A stretch of DNA of 8,519 bases, from the NCBI GenBank assembly GCA_013180565.1, contig QBUN01000328.1:1-8519 (forward strand), in the 5' to 3' direction. The stretch's first letter is position 1. Every line of letters starts with the position of its first letter. Below the pieces are notes generated by a model, which did not search any database, was not told the DNA's origin, and was given only the letters and a program-made list of their open reading frames with translations. Below are positions 6,751 to 8,519 of this stretch, piece by piece. This DNA comes from Candidatus Methanophaga sp. GoMg3.2. Its GTDB lineage: Archaea; Halobacteriota; Syntropharchaeia; Alkanophagales; Methanospirareceae. The translations under genes were made by a program, and so were the position numbers.

Positions 6751-6757
6751 AGGAGGT
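6751..6757 (+). promoter_or_regulatory. Strong ribosome binding site of the RRM stub
   Basis: AGGAGGT lies 4 bases before ATG 6762, a near-perfect match to the archaeal 16S 3' end. It is the best such site on the plus strand of this window, and it drives only the 17-codon stub. The methyltransferase ATG 64 bases downstream has none of its own. Ribosomes loaded here may be how the methyltransferase is translated. Confidence 0.7.
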
Positions 6758-6761
6758 TAGA

Positions 6762-6815
6762 ATGCCAGGTAGCAAACTTTATGTAGTAAATCTTAGTTAT
6801 TCTGTTAACTATTAG
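6762..6815 (+). pseudogene. N-terminal stub of an RRM RNA-binding protein
   Basis: The reading from ATG 6762 is MPGSKLYVVNLSYSVNY followed by TAG. This is the start of a small RRM-domain RNA-binding protein, whose first strand normally reads KLYVGNLSYSV (RNP2 motif); only the G is changed to V. The other roughly 60-70 residues, including RNP1, are missing. The frame stops 5 bases before the methyltransferase ATG, so the original gene was probably cut here by a rearrangement that brought in downstream DNA. Identification rests on a short but distinctive motif plus the strong ribosome binding site. It may now act as a leader peptide. Confidence 0.65.
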
Positions 6816-6820
6816 CACAT

Positions 6821-7585
6821 ATGGATTACGATAAAAGATACTGGAATAAGGCGACCTCTTTCTACACCAAATTGGGAATTCCTTGGCAATGGCTCAAAGA
6901 TGGATATATCCCGGTTATTATCGAACTGAAAAAGGCGATAGGTGATTTACGGGGAAAGCAAATACTAGATTATGGCTGTGGTGCAGGAAAAATAACCAGA
7001 CCATTAAAGTTATTTTATGGTGCAGAAGTGCAGGGAATAGATCCTTCTGATAATATGATCCAAGAAGCCAGAAAGGCTGATCCCGTTGGACGGTATGAGT
7101 TACTTACAGGAGATTTTCCCTGGCCAGATAGCACATTAGATGGGGCTATGTCCAATTGGGTATTTGTAGACATCGGGTCACTTGAAGAAATGGATACGGC
7201 AGCACGAGGAATCTACCGGGTGCTGAAGCCAGGGGAACCGTTTGTTATGCTGGTGAATAATGAAGGGTATATTGGAAAGAGGACCAGCACTTATCAAAAT
7301 GGAAAAACAGGCAAAACATACAATCCTGGTGATGAGATTATGGTGACCTATTTCATAAAAGAAAATGAGAGTATAGAATTCAAGGATTACTACTGGCCTA
7401 TTGAAACTTATTGTTCTGTAATGGAAAGGGCAGGGTTCCGAGAGGTAACATCATATGTGCCCGAGCTGAATCCACGTACAATTGAGGAGATTGAATTCTT
7501 ACAAAGCAATGATTTTTTCCCTGACGTTGATTACCAAGCAGTTGTTGATGAAAAACCCACCGTCATTATAGTAGGGAAAAAATAG
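6821..7585 (+). CDS. Class I SAM-dependent methyltransferase
   Basis: A 254-residue cytosolic protein of the Rossmann-fold (UbiE/Methyltransf_11-like) class. Motif I is ILDYGCGAG at residues 48-56; the acidic residue binding the SAM ribose is D74 in GIDPSDNM; D98 in LLTGDFPWP fits motif II/III; IYRVLKPGEPFVML is the motif after the conserved aspartates. The C-terminal half (about 145-254) contains YNPGDEIMVTYF and YYWPIETYCSVMERAGF, a pattern common in small-molecule methyltransferases. The substrate cannot be told. The ATG at 6821 has no ribosome binding site and follows the RRM stub stop by 5 bases, suggesting translation by coupling or reinitiation. No pathway partner is adjacent. Base composition is similar to the flanking AT-rich DNA. 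Confidence 0.9.
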   Translation: MDYDKRYWNKATSFYTKLGIPWQWLKDGYIPVIIELKKAIGDLRGKQILDYGCGAGKITRPLKLFYGAEVQGIDPSDNMIQEARKADPVGRYELLTGDFPWPDSTLDGAMSNWVFVDIGSLEEMDTAARGIYRVLKPGEPFVMLVNNEGYIGKRTSTYQNGKTGKTYNPGDEIMVTYFIKENESIEFKDYYWPIETYCSVMERAGFREVTSYVPELNPRTIEEIEFLQSNDFFPDVDYQAVVDEKPTVIIVGKK

Positions 7586-7786
7586 TTAGAAGCACCGTAG
7601 ATTTTCGTACCAATAGTCCTTGGATATGAACCCTTTTTGAACTCAGAACCATCGCATACGAGCCAAATGTCTGCTCTTACTTTTCATCCAGGATAATCAC
7701 CTAAAGTATATTGTGCTCTGTCCCGAGAAAAGATTGCATCAGCAGCGATTTGAAAAGCCTCTACACGAGAGCATGAAGCGGCGATG
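7580..7786 (-). pseudogene. Unidentified protein remnant with an in-frame TGA
   Basis: Between the methyltransferase and the ferritin-like gene one minus-strand frame has coding-like composition on both sides of a single TGA (7685-7687). Before it the reading includes VEAFQIAADAIFSRDRAQY then TLGDYPG; after it KVRADIWLVCDGSEF then KKGSYPRTIGTKIYGASNYF. Restoring the stop to TGG (Trp) gives a continuous segment of about 68 residues. There is no start codon with a ribosome binding site, and the frame runs into the antisense of the methyltransferase 3' end, so the piece seems truncated on both sides. I do not recognise the family. It may equally be a chance open frame, but the residue mix argues for a decayed gene. 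Confidence 0.4.
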
Positions 7787-7790
7787 AAAA

Positions 7791-8213
7791 TTATCCCTCT
7801 ACACTTTCAAGTCTCATCCTGAACTCCTTTCTGTGCCGTTTCTCCTCCTCCAATATGTGTTTCAGGACGCCGACCACTTCTGCATCATCAATAGCATCAA
7901 TCTGCTGCTTGTACTTCTCGATGCCTCCTGTTTCAAGCGCTATCTGCTTCTCTAATTGACTTCTCAGGTCATCCCCTCCGAAATCAAGTTCCTTATGCCC
8001 CATTGTTGGCTTTCCGCCTCTTTTCACTATGAGATCAGCAAGCCAATTCATGTGCCTCATCTCGTCAATGGCAATATCCTCTGTTACTCTGCTCGGGTCG
8101 CACTGCTCCATTATAAAGGCGTTTCTCACATATATCAACGTAGCTTCTATTTCACCGACAAAATCTTCATTCAATAACCTGATTATTTCTTTCACATCCA
8201 TAATTTTTTCCAT
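7791..8213 (-). CDS. Ferritin-like diiron protein (bacterioferritin/rubrerythrin-like)
   Basis: A 140-residue four-helix ferritin-like protein. Likely diiron ligands are E21 in VGEIEATLIY, E51 and H54 in DEMRH, E94 in ALETGG, and E124 and H127 in EEEKRH. This order of two E...ExxH sets is that of bacterioferritins, and M52 sits at the position of the heme-ligand methionine of E. coli bacterioferritin. The chain is about 18 residues shorter than typical bacterioferritin and lacks rubredoxin cysteines, so it is not a full rubrerythrin. Likely role: iron oxidation/storage or peroxide detoxification in the cytosol. Starts: ATG 8213 or ATG 8201; neither has a convincing ribosome binding site, although GGAA lies before the second. 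Divergent from the thiamine-diphosphate enzyme gene, sharing a 41-base promoter region. Confidence 0.88.
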   Translation of the reverse strand: MEKIMDVKEIIRLLNEDFVGEIEATLIYVRNAFIMEQCDPSRVTEDIAIDEMRHMNWLADLIVKRGGKPTMGHKELDFGGDDLRSQLEKQIALETGGIEKYKQQIDAIDDAEVVGVLKHILEEEKRHRKEFRMRLESVEG

Positions 8214-8254
8214 TATGTATTACAATTAATATACCGAACGCATAAATAAAAACT
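8214..8254. promoter_or_regulatory. Divergent promoter region
   Basis: Forty-one bases separate two divergent starts. On the plus strand TTAATATACC (about 8227-8236) is a TATA-like box roughly 25 bases before the ATG at 8255. No ribosome binding site lies in between, so the plus-strand mRNA is probably leaderless. On the minus strand TTTTTATTTA (8243-8252) would start transcription near 8223, giving a leader of about 10 bases before ATG 8213. The boxes are close enough that the two promoters may compete. Confidence 0.45.
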
Positions 8255-8519
8255 ATGCGAGCTAAAACGGTCTCTGAGGTTATTGTAGAGCAACTCGCAG
8301 CATGGGGCGTAGAATACATTTTCGGGCTTCCAGGCACGACCTGTTTGGGTTTGGTGGATGCAATACGCAAGCAAAACGAAATACGATTTATAAAGGTGCG
8401 GCATGAGGAAGCGGCAGCGCTTATGGCTTCTGCATATGCCAAGCTGACCGGTAAAGTGGGCGTTTGCTTGACTATTGCGGGACCGGGCGCTACCAATTTG
8501 ATTACAGGACTTTACGATG
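8255..8519 (+). CDS. Thiamine-diphosphate enzyme, pyruvate oxidase/ALS type (N-terminal part)
   Basis: The first 88 codons of a gene that runs off the window. They encode the N-terminal pyrimidine-binding domain of the thiamine-diphosphate decarboxylase superfamily: VSEVIVEQLAAWGVEYIFGL, then PGTTCLGLVDAI, the catalytic glutamate E51 in VRHEEAAALMASAYAKLTG, and GVCLTIAGPGATNLITGLYD. The AYAKLTGKVGVCL wording is closer to pyruvate oxidase/dehydrogenase (PoxB-like) proteins than to acetolactate synthase, whose counterpart usually reads HMADGYAR. The central FAD-region and C-terminal diphosphate-binding domain lie outside, so the reaction cannot be settled. The start at ATG 8255 fits the family, and the transcript appears leaderless. 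Confidence 0.85.
   Translation, partial: MRAKTVSEVIVEQLAAWGVEYIFGLPGTTCLGLVDAIRKQNEIRFIKVRHEEAAALMASAYAKLTGKVGVCLTIAGPGATNLITGLYD

Noticed and set aside
6661..6786. A 41-residue plus-strand frame beginning MSLAKDLLGYPV before the methyltransferase
   Set aside because: No good ribosome binding site, no recognisable family, and it overlaps the RRM stub in another frame; the stub has the better signal.
8167..8496. Minus-strand frames opposite the thiamine-diphosphate enzyme
   Set aside because: They are antisense to a strongly conserved coding region and have no family features.

Overview
The window looks archaeal, probably from a methanogen- or ANME-related euryarchaeote. This is an inference. 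It rests on archaeal-type TATA boxes about 25-30 bases before likely transcript starts, GGAGG/AGGTGA-type ribosome binding sites, one apparently leaderless gene, and the gene families present: a DUF255 thioredoxin-domain protein, a remnant of a class II photolyase, a small molybdopterin lipoprotein and a ferritin-like diiron protein. No rRNA, tRNA or CRISPR array is visible.

Left part (1-4544), all genes on the minus strand. A compact run reads right to left from 4544 to 2282: a coiled-coil plus winged-helix protein (104 aa), two very small basic proteins (63 and about 59 aa) that appear to be tandem paralogs of each other, an ABC ATPase and an ABC-2 type permease. Gaps are only 2, 11 and 7 bases, and the ATPase and permease genes run into each other, so this is very likely one operon coupling a putative regulator and two unknown small proteins to an exporter. 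A DUF255 gene follows 79 bases later with its own promoter. Beyond it, at the window edge, is an imperfect palindrome made of 10-base units.

Middle part (about 4600-7790) is a gene graveyard around two intact genes. The intact genes are a lipoprotein of the YedY/sulfite-oxidase molybdopterin fold and a class I SAM methyltransferase. Around them lie remnants: a peroxiredoxin (Bcp/PrxQ) gene with an in-frame stop at codon 6 and no C-terminal third, a possible transposase N-terminal piece, a class II photolyase piece that seems to join two distant parts of the protein, a 17-codon stub of an RRM RNA-binding protein ending just before the methyltransferase, and an unidentified frame interrupted by one TGA.

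Right part (7791-8519): a ferritin-like gene on the minus strand and the start of a thiamine-diphosphate enzyme (pyruvate oxidase/acetolactate synthase type) on the plus strand, divergent across 41 bases that must hold both promoters.

The best candidate for something undescribed is the five-gene small-protein/ABC exporter operon. The most instructive decay feature is the RRM stub, which still has a near-perfect ribosome binding site directly in front of the methyltransferase.
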